Shown here one piece after another: positions 43,737-54,700 of a stretch of DNA of 64,000 nt. This stretch comes from Paenibacillus pabuli (GTDB lineage: Bacteria > Bacillota > Bacilli > Paenibacillales > Paenibacillaceae). The notes below the pieces were generated by a model. The model was not told the DNA's origin. It saw only the letters and a program-made list of their open reading frames with translations, and searched no databases. The translations under genes and the position numbers were made by a program. The first letter of the stretch is position 1. Each line of letters opens with the position of its first letter. The stretch covers positions 434,001 to 498,000 of the forward strand of contig NZ_JBDOIO010000004.1 of assembly GCF_039831995.1 (NCBI RefSeq), given 5' to 3'.

Positions 43737-44990
43737 ATGTTTAAATTTAACGATGAGAAAGGGCAACTGAAATGCTCTTTTTGCGGTAAATCTCAAGAAC
43801 AGGTGCGCAAGCTGGTCGCTGGACCAGGGGTGTACATTTGTGATGAATGTATCGAACTTTGCACCGAAATCGTTGAGGAAGAGCTCGGTCATGACGAAGA
43901 ATTGGACCTCAAAGATATACCGAAACCAAAAGAAATCCGCGATATTCTGGATCAATACGTTATTGGACAGGATCAGGCGAAGAAGTCTTTGTCTGTAGCG
44001 GTTTACAATCACTATAAACGGATCAATACACAAAGCAAGATCGAGGACGTTGAATTGCAAAAGAGTAACATTTTGCTACTTGGACCTACAGGTTCCGGTA
44101 AAACGTTGCTTGCGCAAACGATGGCCAAAATCCTCAATGTTCCTTTTGCTATTGCTGATGCGACTTCATTGACTGAAGCCGGTTATGTCGGCGAAGACGT
44201 AGAGAACATTCTGCTCAAGCTGATTCAGGCTGCTGACTATGATGTGGAAAAAGCAGAGCGCGGTATCATTTATATCGATGAAATTGATAAAGTAGCCCGT
44301 AAATCCGAGAACCCGTCCATTACACGTGACGTATCGGGTGAAGGGGTACAACAAGCATTGCTGAAAATCCTGGAAGGAACGGTTGCTTCTGTACCACCAC
44401 AAGGTGGTCGTAAGCATCCACATCAGGAATTCATCCAAATTGATACAACGAATATCCTGTTCATTTGTGGCGGTGCCTTTGATGGTCTGGAGCAAATGAT
44501 CAAACGCCGGATCGGTAAAAAAGTCATTGGCTTCAACACCGTTGCGGAACAAAAAGACCTCAAACCGGGCGAATACCTGGGTATGGTCCTGCCGGAAGAC
44601 TTGCTGAAATTCGGTCTGATTCCGGAATTTGTAGGCCGTCTCCCAGTAATCTCCACATTGGAGCCACTGGATGAGGATACACTGGTACGGATTCTTTCCG
44701 AACCAAAAAACGCGCTTACCAAGCAGTATCAAAAATTGCTTGAACTGGACAATGTGAATCTGGTGTTTGAACCAGGTGCATTGCTCGCGATTGCGAAAGA
44801 AGCAATCAAACGTAACACAGGTGCGCGTGGATTGCGTGCCATCATTGAAGGCATTATGCTTGAAATCATGTATGAAGTGCCTTCACGTGAAGATGTTACG
44901 AACTGTGTGATTACCGAAGAAGTCGTTGAGAAAAGAGTCGTGCCTGAATTGGGCCAATCGAAGGACGATAAGCAGGAAGAAAGTGCCTAA
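43737..44990 (+). CDS. clpX: ATP-dependent Clp protease ATP-binding subunit ClpX
   Basis: 417-residue AAA+ unfoldase. The N-terminal zinc domain has Cys13, Cys16, Cys35 and Cys38. Walker A is GPTGSGKT (near residue 120), Walker [10 protein letters not shown], and the sensor/Arg-finger region and the IGF loop ([12 protein letters not shown]), which docks onto ClpP, are present. Cotranscribed with clpP. Confidence 0.98.
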   Translation: MFKFNDEKGQLKCSFCGKSQEQVRKLVAGPGVYICDECIELCTEIVEEELGHDEELDLKDIPKPKEIRDILDQYVIGQDQAKKSLSVAVYNHYKRINTQSKIEDVELQKSNILLLGPTGSGKTLLAQTMAKILNVPFAIADATSLTEAGYVGEDVENILLKLIQAADYDVEKAERGIIYIDEIDKVARKSENPSITRDVSGEGVQQALLKILEGTVASVPPQGGRKHPHQEFIQIDTTNILFICGGAFDGLEQMIKRRIGKKVIGFNTVAEQKDLKPGEYLGMVLPEDLLKFGLIPEFVGRLPVISTLEPLDEDTLVRILSEPKNALTKQYQKLLELDNVNLVFEPGALLAIAKEAIKRNTGARGLRAIIEGIMLEIMYEVPSREDVTNCVITEEVVEKRVVPELGQSKDDKQEESA

Positions 44991-45110
44991 CTAAGGTGAA
45001 ATTCCTGCTCAGCTCTGAAATATAGACTTGTCAGTTCTCCACTTTGGCAGAAGGCGAATTCATGTCTCTGTCAGGGTGGAGCTTTGACGTTGTGGGGAGA
45101 GAAATCACTC

Positions 45111-46208
45111 ATGTATTTAAGACAAGATACACGTCCCGTAAAAGTAGGGAATATAACGATTGGTGGCAGCAACGAGGTCATTATCCAGAGTATGTGTACT
45201 ACAAAAACGGCAGACGTTGAGGCGACCGTTGCGGAAATTCTGCGACTGGAAGAAGCAGGATGCCAAATAGTACGTGTAACAGTGAATAATGAGGAAGCTG
45301 CCGCAGCCATTAAGGAAATCAAGAAACGCATCAACATTCCGCTTGTAGCAGACATTCACTTTAACTATAAACTGGCGCTTCTTGCGATTGAGAACGGCAT
45401 CGATAAAGTTCGGATCAATCCAGGAAACATCGGTAAACGTTCGAAAGTGGAAGAAGTCGTGAAAGCATGTAAAGAACGTGGTATTCCGATTCGGATCGGG
45501 GTTAACGCGGGTTCACTTGAAAACCATTTGCTTGAGAAGTACGGATACCCAACTGCTGATGCTATGGTAGAAAGTGCATTGTATCACATAGGTATTCTGG
45601 AAGAACTGGATTTCCATGATATTATCGTTTCGCTGAAAGCATCGGACGTACCGATGGCGATTGAAGCGTATTCCAAGGCGGCTCAGATCATTAAATATCC
45701 GCTGCACCTTGGGATTACGGAAGCAGGGACACTGTTCTCGGGAACGATCAAGAGCTCCGCAGGTATGGGTGCTCTGCTATCCATGGGTATTGGTTCGACG
45801 ATGCGGATCTCGCTCAGCGCAGACCCGGTGGAAGAAATCAAGGTTGCCCGTGATCTGCTCAAAACCTTTGGGCTCATTTCGAATGCTGCCACGTTGATTT
45901 CTTGCCCCACTTGCGGTCGTCTGGACATTGATCTCTTCTCCATTGCCAATGAGGTGGAAGAGTATATCTCCAAACTCAAGGTACCGATCAAGGTGTCTGT
46001 ACTGGGATGTGCGGTGAATGGTCCAGGTGAGGCCAAAGAAGCGGATATCGGGATTGCCGGTGCTCGTGGAGAAGGTCTATTGTTCCGCCACGGTAAGATG
46101 ATCCGTAAAGTTCCTGAAGAAATCATGGTAGAAGAATTGAAAAAGGAAATCGATAAAATCGTCGAAACCTATGAAACGACAGGAGTAATTCCTGGACGCT
46201 CGCACTGA
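45111..46208 (+). CDS. ispG: 4-hydroxy-3-methylbut-2-enyl-diphosphate synthase (flavodoxin)
   Basis: 365-residue iron-sulfur enzyme of the MEP isoprenoid pathway (GcpE). N-terminal barrel with [16 protein letters not shown] and [14 protein letters not shown]-terminal 4Fe-4S ligands in [11 protein letters not shown] and [10 protein letters not shown]. The ATG at 45111 follows GGGGAGAG; a TTG 27 bases upstream was not chosen. It lies between clpX and lonB, interrupting the B. subtilis order there. Confidence 0.96.
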   Translation: MYLRQDTRPVKVGNITIGGSNEVIIQSMCTTKTADVEATVAEILRLEEAGCQIVRVTVNNEEAAAAIKEIKKRINIPLVADIHFNYKLALLAIENGIDKVRINPGNIGKRSKVEEVVKACKERGIPIRIGVNAGSLENHLLEKYGYPTADAMVESALYHIGILEELDFHDIIVSLKASDVPMAIEAYSKAAQIIKYPLHLGITEAGTLFSGTIKSSAGMGALLSMGIGSTMRISLSADPVEEIKVARDLLKTFGLISNAATLISCPTCGRLDIDLFSIANEVEEYISKLKVPIKVSVLGCAVNGPGEAKEADIGIAGARGEGLLFRHGKMIRKVPEEIMVEELKKEIDKIVETYETTGVIPGRSH

Positions 46209-46232
46209 TTGATTCATATATGCTTAGCAGGG

Positions 46233-46256
46233 AGCCCGTCAGCAATGACGGGCTCT
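46233..46256 (+). terminator. Hairpin after ispG
   Basis: GAGCCCGTCA-GCAA-TGACGGGCTC, a perfect 10-bp stem with a tetraloop. The following TTGGTGTCTT is a weak T run, so termination may be partial. Confidence 0.65.
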
Positions 46257-46376
46257 TGGTGTCTTAACATCCATAAATTCTGACTGGACCGTTTACCTGT
46301 TGGTGAAACGGCTATACTACCATGTATTAGTATGATTCCGTAGGGAACAGTCAGAAGAACAGGAGGATGTTGAGAT

Positions 46377-48134
46377 ATGGGTGATTTAGGCATGGTCTTC
46401 ATGTTGATACAGTTATTTTTCGGTGTGGTGATTGGTTTGTATTTCTGGAATCTGCTTCGGGGCCAGAAAACCAATCGCAGTGCCGTCGAGCGTGAGTCTC
46501 GTAAAGAGCTGGAGAAGCTGCGCAAATTGCGTTCAATTTCACTCACAAAACCACTCGCAGAGAAGACGCGGCCAGCTAGCATCAATGATATCGTGGGGCA
46601 AAAGGATGGTTTGCGTGCTCTCAAGGCTGCCCTGTGCAGTGCGAATCCGCAGCATGTCATCATTTATGGGCCTCCCGGGGTTGGGAAGACAGCGGCTGCC
46701 AGGGTGGTCTTGGAAGAAGCCAAAAAAAATCCATCATCACCGTTCAAGCCAGATGCCAAGTTTACGGAGCTGGATGCGACAACTGCCCGTTTTGACGAGC
46801 GCGGGATTGCCGATCCCTTAATCGGTTCGGTCCATGATCCGATATATCAGGGAGCAGGTGCCATGGGGGTTGCAGGTATTCCTCAACCGAAACCGGGAGC
46901 CGTGACCAAAGCACATGGCGGCATGTTGTTTATTGATGAAATCGGTGAATTGCATTCCATTCAAATGAATAAATTACTCAAAGTGCTGGAGGATCGCAAG
47001 GTCTTTTTGGAAAGTGCGTACTATAACTCGGAAGACACGCATACTCCTGCTTATATCCACGATATTTTTCAAAATGGCCTGCCGGCCGATTTCCGCCTTG
47101 TCGGAGCGACGACACGTTCGCCTCATGAGCTGCCTCCAGCGCTGCGTTCACGTTGTATGGAAGTATATTTCCGACCATTGTTGCCGGAAGAGATCGGGAA
47201 AATTGCGGAGGACGCTGTGCAGAAGATCGGCTTCAATCCTTGCCCGGATGCCGTTGAAGTGGTCAAGCGATATGCCACGAATGGACGCGAGGCGGTAAAT
47301 ATTATTCAGCTGGCTGCCGGACTGGCACTCACTGAAAAAAGGGAAACCCTGCAAGCCTCGGATGTCGAGTGGGTGGCTGGCAGCAGCCAAATTCAGCCGC
47401 GTCCGGATCGCAAGGTGCCTCAGCAGCCGCAGGTCGGTTTTGTGAATGGCTTGGCCGTATATGGTCCGAATATGGGCACGATACTTGAGATCGAAGTGTC
47501 TGCAGTGCCTGCGCTCAAAGATCAGGGCCGGATCAATATTACGGGAGTTGTGGATGAGGAAGAGATTGGAGGCGGTTCGCGTACACTCCGGAGAAAAAGC
47601 ATGGCTAAAGGTTCGGTTGAAAATGTGATAACCGTGTTAAAAGCCATGGGTTTTCGTCCAAATGACTATGATTTGCATATCAACTTCCCGGGAGGAACAC
47701 CAATTGATGGTCCATCGGCTGGTATTGCCATGGCCACAGCGATTGCCTCTGCTATTGAGGGACGTCCTATTGATCATGAGACCGCGATGACTGGGGAGAT
47801 CAGCATTCATGGCCGGGTGAAGCCAATTGGAGGCGTGCTAGCCAAAGTAGAGGCTGCTTTTCAGGCAGGAGCCAAAACCGTTATTATTCCCGCCGAAAAC
47901 TGGCAGTCCATATTTGAGAATCTGGATGGATTACGCGTCATTCCGGTAGATACGGTACAGGATGTTTTTCGTGAAGTATTTGCCTGGGTGCCTGATTCGG
48001 GGCAGGCTGAGCAATTGAAGCACGCAGATGAGCCAGCAGCACCCGCTGCAGAGATTTTCCCTCCAGCATCTGCTTCATTCTTACGTGCAGACCTGACCCG
48101 TCCGGGACAGGTTACTGATTCGGGAAGCTGCTAA
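46377..48134 (+). CDS. lonB: ATP-dependent protease LonB
   Basis: 585 residues. An N-terminal membrane helix (FMLIQLFFGVVIGLYFWNLL) distinguishes LonB from LonA. AAA+ domain with Walker [12 protein letters not shown] (near residue 100) and Walker B MLFIDEIGEL. C-terminal Lon protease domain with catalytic Ser in DGPSAGIAMATAI and Lys in GGVLAKVEAAF. In B. subtilis LonB is made in the forespore under SigF; no SigF promoter was identified here. AGGAGGATG stands before the ATG. It is slightly longer than the B. subtilis protein (552). Confidence 0.96.
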   Translation: MGDLGMVFMLIQLFFGVVIGLYFWNLLRGQKTNRSAVERESRKELEKLRKLRSISLTKPLAEKTRPASINDIVGQKDGLRALKAALCSANPQHVIIYGPPGVGKTAAARVVLEEAKKNPSSPFKPDAKFTELDATTARFDERGIADPLIGSVHDPIYQGAGAMGVAGIPQPKPGAVTKAHGGMLFIDEIGELHSIQMNKLLKVLEDRKVFLESAYYNSEDTHTPAYIHDIFQNGLPADFRLVGATTRSPHELPPALRSRCMEVYFRPLLPEEIGKIAEDAVQKIGFNPCPDAVEVVKRYATNGREAVNIIQLAAGLALTEKRETLQASDVEWVAGSSQIQPRPDRKVPQQPQVGFVNGLAVYGPNMGTILEIEVSAVPALKDQGRINITGVVDEEEIGGGSRTLRRKSMAKGSVENVITVLKAMGFRPNDYDLHINFPGGTPIDGPSAGIAMATAIASAIEGRPIDHETAMTGEISIHGRVKPIGGVLAKVEAAFQAGAKTVIIPAENWQSIFENLDGLRVIPVDTVQDVFREVFAWVPDSGQAEQLKHADEPAAPAAEIFPPASASFLRADLTRPGQVTDSGSC

Positions 48135-48220
48135 GCGCTTCCCTTCATTGGTTTTTTATGTGAACATTTGATAGAATAATGAATGACTACAACCTGAGAG
48201 CCATTGGAGGTGCGAAAGCG

Positions 48221-50560
48221 ATGGGACCGAGCAAAGCGAAAGGTCGTCGTTTTCCTTTACTGCCTTTAAGAGGACTTCTCGTCTACCCGAGTATGGTACT
48301 GCATCTCGATGTGGGCCGGGAGAAATCGGTCAAGGCTTTAGAAAAAGCGATGGTAGAAGAACATTTGATTCTCCTATGTTCCCAAGCCGAGGTTAACATT
48401 GAAGAACCGACACAAGAAGACATTTTCAGAATCGGAACCGTAGCCAAGGTTAGACAAATGCTGAAGCTTCCAAACGGAACGATTCGTGTTCTCGTGGAGG
48501 GCTTGGAACGGGCTGAAATCATTGAATATACGGACAACGAGGAATATTACGAAGTACTGGCACAGGAACTGCCTGAAGAGGAGAACAATCATCCAGAGAC
48601 GGATGCACTGATGCGCACAGTTCTGAACCAGTTCGAAAATTATATTAATCTGTCCAAAAAGGTAACACCCGAGACACTTGCTGCTGTGTCCGATATTGAA
48701 GAACCGGGCCGACTGGCAGATGTGATCACGAGTCACCTGTCCTTGAAAATCAAAGATAAACAAGAGATTCTGGAGACCATCGATGTTCGTGAACGTCTGG
48801 AGAAACTTCTCGACATTCTCAATAATGAACGGGAAGTGCTGGAGCTTGAACGCAAAATCAGCCAGCGTGTGAAGAAACAGATGGAGAAAACCCAAAAGGA
48901 ATATTATTTGCGCGAGCAAATGAAGGCCATTCAAAAAGAACTCGGTGAAAAGGAAGGCCGTGCGGGCGAGGTTGAGGAACTCCGTAACCAGATGGAGACT
49001 CTCGGCCTGCCGGACAAGGTCAAGGAGAAGATCGAGAAAGAGATTGACCGACTGGAGAAAATGCCTGCCAGCTCCGCTGAGGGCGGGGTCATTCGCAACT
49101 ATGTGGATTGGCTGCTGGCTCTGCCTTGGAGCGAGATGACAGATGATGATCTGGATATTCAAAAAGCCGAAGATGTGCTGAATGCCGATCATTATGGTTT
49201 GGAAAAACCGAAAGAGCGTGTGCTTGAATATTTGGCCGTCCAGAAGCTGGTCAAAAAACTTAAAGGGCCTATTCTCTGTCTGGTTGGTCCACCAGGGGTG
49301 GGGAAAACCTCACTTGCCCGTTCGATTGCAAGATCGCTGGGTCGGGAGTTTGTAAGAATCTCCCTCGGTGGCGTGCGGGATGAAGCAGAGATTCGTGGAC
49401 ACCGCCGTACGTATGTAGGTGCCATGCCGGGCCGCATCATTCAGGGAATGAAAACGGCGGGTTCACTTAACCCCGTCTTCCTGCTGGACGAGATCGACAA
49501 AATGGCTTCTGACTTCCGCGGGGACCCTTCTGCAGCGCTGCTTGAGGTACTTGATCCTGAACAAAACAGTACGTTCAGCGATCACTTTGTGGAACTGCCT
49601 TTTGACTTATCCAACGTCATGTTCGTTACAACTGCCAATACGGTGCACAACATTCCTCGTCCGCTGCTCGACCGGATGGAAATGCTCAATATTCCTGGGT
49701 ATACGGAGATCGAGAAACTGCAAATTGCCAAAAACTACCTGCTGCCGAAGCAGAAGCGTGATCATGGTCTGGAAGAGGAGCAGCTGGAGATTGGCGACGA
49801 CAGCCTGCTGCGTGTCATTCGTGAATATACCCGCGAGTCCGGCGTACGGAATCTGGAACAGCAGATGGCTTCGCTATGCCGAAAAGCGGCTAAAAATATC
49901 GTATCGGGCGTGGAAGGTCAGATCAATATTACGCCGGATGAAATCAAGGACTATCTTGGACCTGGCAAGTTCCGTTACGGCATGGCCGAACTGGAGGATC
50001 AGATCGGTACCGTAACCGGGCTTGCTTGGACCGAAGTTGGCGGAGATACGCTGGTTATTGAGGTCACGGTTGTGCCTGGAACAGGAAAACTGACACTGAC
50101 GGGTAAACTGGGCGATGTGATGAAAGAGTCTGCACAGGCTGCATTCAGTTATACCCGCTCCAAAGCGGCTCAGTTAGGCATTCCAGCTGACTTCCATGAG
50201 AAGAATGATATCCATATCCATGTACCTGAGGGAGCTATTCCTAAGGATGGACCGTCTGCAGGGATTACGATGGCTACAGCTTTAATTTCTGCGTTGACAA
50301 ATAAACATGTCTCTAAAGACATTGCGATGACAGGTGAGATCACACTGCGTGGTCGCGTACTGCCTATCGGTGGTCTGAAGGAAAAATCACTGGCAGCACA
50401 TCGCGCTGGTTACAAAAAAATATTATTGCCCAAGGATAACGAACGGGACCTGCGGGACATTCCGGACAGCATCAAGGAAGATGTGGAATTTGTTCCAGTA
50501 GCCCATATGGATCAGGTGCTGCAGCATGCACTCGTGGAACAGACAGGAATTCACCTGTAG
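48221..50560 (+). CDS. lon: ATP-dependent protease La (LonA)
   Basis: 779 residues, close to B. subtilis LonA (774). N-terminal substrate domain ([20 protein letters not shown]), coiled coil (~190-260), AAA+ domain with [13 protein letters not shown] and [10 protein letters not shown], and protease domain with Ser in [13 protein letters not shown] and Lys in [11 protein letters not shown]. It degrades damaged and regulatory proteins. The ATG at 48221 follows GGAGGTG; an upstream ATG at 48179 lacks a site and would add 14 residues. Confidence 0.97.
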   Translation: MGPSKAKGRRFPLLPLRGLLVYPSMVLHLDVGREKSVKALEKAMVEEHLILLCSQAEVNIEEPTQEDIFRIGTVAKVRQMLKLPNGTIRVLVEGLERAEIIEYTDNEEYYEVLAQELPEEENNHPETDALMRTVLNQFENYINLSKKVTPETLAAVSDIEEPGRLADVITSHLSLKIKDKQEILETIDVRERLEKLLDILNNEREVLELERKISQRVKKQMEKTQKEYYLREQMKAIQKELGEKEGRAGEVEELRNQMETLGLPDKVKEKIEKEIDRLEKMPASSAEGGVIRNYVDWLLALPWSEMTDDDLDIQKAEDVLNADHYGLEKPKERVLEYLAVQKLVKKLKGPILCLVGPPGVGKTSLARSIARSLGREFVRISLGGVRDEAEIRGHRRTYVGAMPGRIIQGMKTAGSLNPVFLLDEIDKMASDFRGDPSAALLEVLDPEQNSTFSDHFVELPFDLSNVMFVTTANTVHNIPRPLLDRMEMLNIPGYTEIEKLQIAKNYLLPKQKRDHGLEEEQLEIGDDSLLRVIREYTRESGVRNLEQQMASLCRKAAKNIVSGVEGQINITPDEIKDYLGPGKFRYGMAELEDQIGTVTGLAWTEVGGDTLVIEVTVVPGTGKLTLTGKLGDVMKESAQAAFSYTRSKAAQLGIPADFHEKNDIHIHVPEGAIPKDGPSAGITMATALISALTNKHVSKDIAMTGEITLRGRVLPIGGLKEKSLAAHRAGYKKILLPKDNERDLRDIPDSIKEDVEFVPVAHMDQVLQHALVEQTGIHL

Positions 50561-50592
50561 ATCCGGTTAACCAAGGGAGCGTATGAAGAATG

Positions 50593-50637
50593 AACCGTTC
50601 TGCGGAGGCTTCGGCGTCCGCTGGAACGGTTTTTTTG
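50593..50637 (+). terminator. Terminator between lon and ysxC
   Basis: AACCGTTC pairs with GAACGGTT around an inner GCGGA/TCCGC helix, followed by TTTTTT. ysxC therefore probably has some promoter of its own, though read-through is possible. Confidence 0.85.
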
Positions 50638-50721
50638 GTATGATAGAACAATGATCCAAGGCATAATACCTTCATCAGCTTCTAATGAAAGCACAAGAGA
50701 TCCAGAGAGGACAGATATATT

Positions 50722-51381
50722 ATGAAAGTAAATCAATCCGAATTTATTATCAGTGCCGTTCGGCCTGAACAATATCCCGATGATGGCCTGCCGGAGATTG
50801 CTTTGGCCGGACGCTCAAACGTGGGCAAATCATCCCTGATTAATCGTTTGATTAACCGCAAAAATCTGGCACGTACCAGTTCAACACCTGGTAAAACTCA
50901 GCAACTGAACTATTATAAAATTAACCAGGATTTATACTTCGTCGATTTCCCGGGTTATGGCTACGCCAAAGTCTCCAAAGAGCAGCGCTTTGCCTGGGGT
51001 AAAATGATGGAGAAATACCTGCTCGGACGCAAGGAATTGAAACTTGTTATGCAGATGGTGGATATGAGACATGAACCATCTAAGGATGACAAGATGATGA
51101 ATGAATGGCTTCGCCATCACGGATTGCCTTTGGTTTTAGTCGCAACCAAAATGGACAAGATTCCAAAAACACGCAGAGCCAAACATATCAAAGTCATCAA
51201 GCAAGCGCTGGATTTACGTCCGGGGGATCTGTTTGTACCCTTTTCATCAGAAGAAGGATTGGGTAAAGAAGAGTTATGGGACATCATCACTCGCCATGCC
51301 CGCATAGATAAATATGCACCAGAAGTACTGGATGCAGAAAGTAATCCAGAAGAGGATGAAAACACCGAAATTCACGGATGA
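50722..51381 (+). CDS. ysxC: Ribosome biogenesis GTPase YsxC/EngB
   Basis: 219 residues. GTPase motifs: G1 [14 protein letters not shown] (near residue 32), G2 region [15 protein letters not shown]3 DFPGYG, G4 TKMDKI and G5 FSSEEG. Needed for late assembly of the 50S subunit. lon-ysxC order is as in B. subtilis. AGAGAGGAC precedes the ATG. Confidence 0.96.
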   Translation: MKVNQSEFIISAVRPEQYPDDGLPEIALAGRSNVGKSSLINRLINRKNLARTSSTPGKTQQLNYYKINQDLYFVDFPGYGYAKVSKEQRFAWGKMMEKYLLGRKELKLVMQMVDMRHEPSKDDKMMNEWLRHHGLPLVLVATKMDKIPKTRRAKHIKVIKQALDLRPGDLFVPFSSEEGLGKEELWDIITRHARIDKYAPEVLDAESNPEEDENTEIHG

Positions 51382-51648
51382 TATAGAGATTGTGCCATGT
51401 CAATGCGGAAAAGTGAGTAACCTGTGTGATTTATGATTGAATCATCAATTAAACCGTATTTTTATGGAATTTCATGAGAATTTATCGTTTCGTTCTGAAG
51501 CATATTGGTTTCGCGGTGGTGTATAATGAATATAGGTGCACTCATGCCACAGGACCCAAAATACCGGCTTTGCCGGCCTGAAGAATTTTGAGATGACTGC
51601 CCATGAGCAGGAAGGCAAAACAATCGGGAAAGAATTGAGGAGATTTGT

Positions 51649-52236
51649 ATGGCTCAGCGGTTAGCCACAGAGTATGTTAAAGCCACTTTTAAATTGTCAG
51701 AACCCCAGATGCATCAGTTTTTGCGCATGTCAGACGATGGCCGGATTCATCACCGGGTTAAGGTGCTTGATAACGGTTGTCAGGAAATTGTACTTGCGGA
51801 TGTGAGTGGAGAGGAAGTTCATTTTCCTTTTGACCGTCAGAAAGGGTTTTACATCTGTGAGTTGTCTTGCCGTCTGGTAAACCATCATTTGACCAACGTT
51901 GTCCGGAAACTCTTTATGACCTTTAAGGGAGACGGCGTTGTTCATCGGATTTATGAAGAATTCACCATGACGTATGTTTATGCCCAAGGCTCTGTTCGTA
52001 AAATTGTAGAGCAAAACGGGGAAAATACCCGCCTGATTTATGAATACAAAAACACAGTGCTCGAATTGCAGCGTCTGTTCCAGGCTCGGGATGTTGAGCG
52101 TGAAATTAACCGATTATATGCAGAGGTGGACACACTTCTGGATACCAGGATTCATACATCAGTTCCTGAAGAGCTTCATCAGATTGATGCAAGGCTTGCT
52201 CAGCATCAAAAACGGCTCTTTGAGCTTGAAGCTTAA
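51649..52236 (+). CDS. Conserved protein of unknown function
   Basis: 195-residue soluble protein; GAGGAGATTTGT is ahead of the ATG. The N-terminal ~110 residues look beta-rich (RIHHRVKVLDNGCQEIVLAD, VVRKLFMTFKGDGVVHRIYE), and the last ~70 are helical and may coil (LELQRLFQARDVEREINRLYAEVDTLLD, IDARLAQHQKRLFELEA). No catalytic motif is evident. Upstream at ~51560 is a short CCGGC hairpin. It sits between ysxC and speD, where B. subtilis goes straight to the hem genes. Confidence 0.8.
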   Translation: MAQRLATEYVKATFKLSEPQMHQFLRMSDDGRIHHRVKVLDNGCQEIVLADVSGEEVHFPFDRQKGFYICELSCRLVNHHLTNVVRKLFMTFKGDGVVHRIYEEFTMTYVYAQGSVRKIVEQNGENTRLIYEYKNTVLELQRLFQARDVEREINRLYAEVDTLLDTRIHTSVPEELHQIDARLAQHQKRLFELEA

Positions 52237-52287
52237 TAACCTGGAGATACCAGTTAAGCCGATATAAATGCTTTAAATGTTTTATCC

Positions 52288-52349
52288 ATCCCCTCATCGA
52301 TTCTGATCACAGGCCCTAGCCGGTTCAGTATCCGAAGGGGATTTTTTTG
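52288..52349 (+). terminator. Possible terminator in the 346-bp gap before speD
   Basis: ATCCCCT (52288-52294) pairs with AGGGGAT (52336-52342) across a ~40-base loop, followed by TTTTTT. Further on, TTGCAT (52409-52414), a 17-bp spacer and TATTTT (52432-52437) may be the speD promoter. Nothing else is seen in this gap. Confidence 0.5.
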
Positions 52350-52582
52350 TTGAAGGATGCGTTCATTTTGGCTGGCAATCATTTATTTTTTTAACTGTAA
52401 AAAAAGGGTTGCATTCCTTTAAAATAGATGTTATTTTTATTCTCGTTGAAAAGAATATAGGAACCAGGATTCACTCAGGACATTATATGTTGCGAGAGGC
52501 TTTCCCTCGGGAAGTGAATGACGTAGGTCCTAGCGGATGAAATTTTTCAAACATTTTATTCCTAGGAAGGGGGAACCGAAGG

Positions 52583-52981
52583 ATGGAATATTCAACTTTC
52601 GGAAGACACGTTGCTGTTGATGTTTGGGGTGTCGACTTTGATCTACTGAACAGTGCGGAGTATTTGCAAGCCCAACTGGTTGAAGCTGCAGAGGCATGTG
52701 GTGCGACAGTGATGTCCGTGCAATCCAAGCAGTTTGAACCACAAGGAGCAACAGTGCTCGTACTATTGTCAGAGAGCCATCTCTCCATTCATACGTATCC
52801 TGAGAGAGGGTTTGCGGCGATTGACTGCTACACTTGCGGCGAGACGGTAGACCCGCAGCTGGCCATTGACTACCTGGTATCCGTTTTGAAACCGGAGAAA
52901 ACGTACGCGAAGAAATTGGTGCGTGGATTAGGCGAACTGCAAGTCGTAACACCGGAAATGAAGCCCGTCGAACTGGTCTAA
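52583..52981 (+). CDS. speD: S-adenosylmethionine decarboxylase proenzyme (class 1B)
   Basis: 132 residues. It cleaves itself between Glu64 and Ser65 (SESHLSIHTYPE) to make the pyruvoyl group; His70 and Cys85 (DCYTCG) are the processing and catalytic residues by comparison with the Thermotoga enzyme. Product decarboxylated AdoMet feeds spermidine synthesis. GGAAGGGGG precedes the ATG. No spermidine synthase gene is beside it. Confidence 0.95.
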   Translation: MEYSTFGRHVAVDVWGVDFDLLNSAEYLQAQLVEAAEACGATVMSVQSKQFEPQGATVLVLLSESHLSIHTYPERGFAAIDCYTCGETVDPQLAIDYLVSVLKPEKTYAKKLVRGLGELQVVTPEMKPVELV

Positions 52982-53045
52982 TTGATTTAGATAAACATGA
53001 ACAATGTTCACATATTGGGATGGATTTCAATCATCCCTGAATTTA

Positions 53046-53082
53046 AAATAGTCATGGAATTATTCCATGACTATTTGTTTTA
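53046..53082. terminator. Long perfect-palindrome terminator after speD
   Basis: AAATAGTCATGGAAT and its exact complement form a 15-bp stem with a one-base centre (53046-53076), followed by GTTTTAAT. It can act in both directions. The 324-bp gap to hemA otherwise holds the hemA promoter. Confidence 0.85.
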
Positions 53083-53219
53083 ATATTCGAAGAAATGGAT
53101 TTAAACGAATAACGGTGAAGATTGGTGAGACACTACAATAAATGACAATGCATAGGATGAACTACATGGGGATTTCATAAACATTTCATAAAAATGGCCC
53201 GGTCACGGACATGATGTGT

Positions 53220-53228
53220 GATATAATT
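53220..53228 (+). promoter_or_regulatory. Extended -10 promoter of the hem operon
   Basis: TGATATAAT matches the extended -10 (TGnTATAAT) at 53220-53228, 77 bp before hemA. No good -35. A PerR box, known upstream of B. subtilis hemA, was not found. Confidence 0.5.
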
Positions 53229-53305
53229 AACCATGTCCAGCATAAATGGATGGAGATATGTAGAAAACACTTTGATTGGAAATTTATTAGGCAGGTGAAC
53301 TTGCA

Positions 53306-54694
53306 ATGCACATCGTTGTAGTTGGTTTGAATTATCGCACGGCGCCTGTAGAGGTTAGGGAACGATTCACATTTGCAGAAAAGGACTTGTCTGAAGCGCT
53401 GCAGCAGCTCAAGCTGACCAAGAGTGTATTGGAAGGTGTAATCGTAGCCACATGTAACCGTACCGAGTTGTATGTTGTGGTAGACCGTCTTCACATGTGT
53501 GGTTATTTTATTCGTACGTTTATGGAACAATGGTTTAATGTTCCGCGGGAAGAATTTACGCAACACTTATATATATATGAAGATGATCAAGCCATTCGCC
53601 ATTTGTTCCGTGTCATTTGCGGGCTGGATTCAATGGTGATCGGTGAAACACAGATTCTTGGACAGGTGAAGCAGGCCTTTTTCACTGCTCAAGAGGAGAA
53701 ATCGACAGGCACCTGGTTTAACATGTTGTTCAAACAGGCAGTAACTTTGGGCAAGAGAGCACATTCGGAGACTTCCATTGGAGAAAGTGCGGTCTCGGTC
53801 AGTTACGCAGCGGTTGAACTGGGGAAACGTATTTTTGGCATGTTTACGGACAAGAAGGTTCTCATTCTTGGAGCAGGCAAGATGAGCGAATTGACGGTTA
53901 AGCATCTGTACGCCAATGGAGCCTCAGAGGTCATTGTAGCGAACAGGACACTTGCAAGGGCTCAGGAGCTCGCTGCCAAGTTCAGGGGAACCCCTTGCAC
54001 GATGGAGCAAGCTTTGGAGAGACTGAGTGAGGTTGATATTGTCATCAGCTCGACGGGCGCGGACCGATATGTTCTGGATGCTTCGGTTGTTCGAGAGAGC
54101 ATGAAGCGCCGTCAATCACGCCCATTATTCCTGATTGATATTGCGGTTCCTCGGGATATTGATCCGGCCATCGGAGAGTTATCCAACGTATTCCTCTATG
54201 ATATTGATGATCTGGAAGGGATCGTGGAAAGCAATCTGGAGATGCGCAAGGTGGAAGCGGCCAAAATCGAAAAGATGATTGAACTGGAGATGGAAGACTA
54301 CTATCACTGGCTCAAAACATTGGGTGTTCGCCCGGTGATTCGGGCATTGCAGGAGAAAGGAGCTTCCATTCATGAAGATACGATGGAGAGTCTCTTTAAT
54401 AAACTGCCTGAATTGGACGAACATCAGCGTAAGGTTATCCGACGTTTAACCAAAAGCATCGTGAATCAGATGACGACTGATCCGATTAACCGGATCAAGG
54501 AAATGGCGGGCGGCAAGCATGGAGATGAAGCTCTGCGCATGTTCACCCAAATTTTTGCCTTGGAGGATGCAGTGGAGACGGCCGCAGAAAAAGTAAACCA
54601 AAGCGATGCCTCGGCCTTGGGGAAACCGGCCGCCGTTCATCTTAAAGACAACCGGCAAGACGCTATGCCGGCTTATGCTCCGGCTAGTGTATAA
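53306..54694 (+). CDS. hemA: Glutamyl-tRNA reductase
   Basis: 462 residues. First enzyme of the C5 heme pathway: reduces Glu-tRNA to glutamate-1-semialdehyde. Catalytic Cys50 is in ATCNRTELY. NADPH domain starts at VLILGAGKMSELTVKHL (near residue 190), and the dimerisation helices follow residue ~320. It opens the heme operon. GGCAGGTG lies 8 or so bases before the ATG. Confidence 0.97.
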   Translation: MHIVVVGLNYRTAPVEVRERFTFAEKDLSEALQQLKLTKSVLEGVIVATCNRTELYVVVDRLHMCGYFIRTFMEQWFNVPREEFTQHLYIYEDDQAIRHLFRVICGLDSMVIGETQILGQVKQAFFTAQEEKSTGTWFNMLFKQAVTLGKRAHSETSIGESAVSVSYAAVELGKRIFGMFTDKKVLILGAGKMSELTVKHLYANGASEVIVANRTLARAQELAAKFRGTPCTMEQALERLSEVDIVISSTGADRYVLDASVVRESMKRRQSRPLFLIDIAVPRDIDPAIGELSNVFLYDIDDLEGIVESNLEMRKVEAAKIEKMIELEMEDYYHWLKTLGVRPVIRALQEKGASIHEDTMESLFNKLPELDEHQRKVIRRLTKSIVNQMTTDPINRIKEMAGGKHGDEALRMFTQIFALEDAVETAAEKVNQSDASALGKPAAVHLKDNRQDAMPAYAPASV

Positions 54695-54700
54695 GGGCGG

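Noticed and set aside
53160..53305. PerR box at the hemA promoter, as in B. subtilis
   Set aside because: No TTATAAT-ATTATAA type inverted repeat is present.
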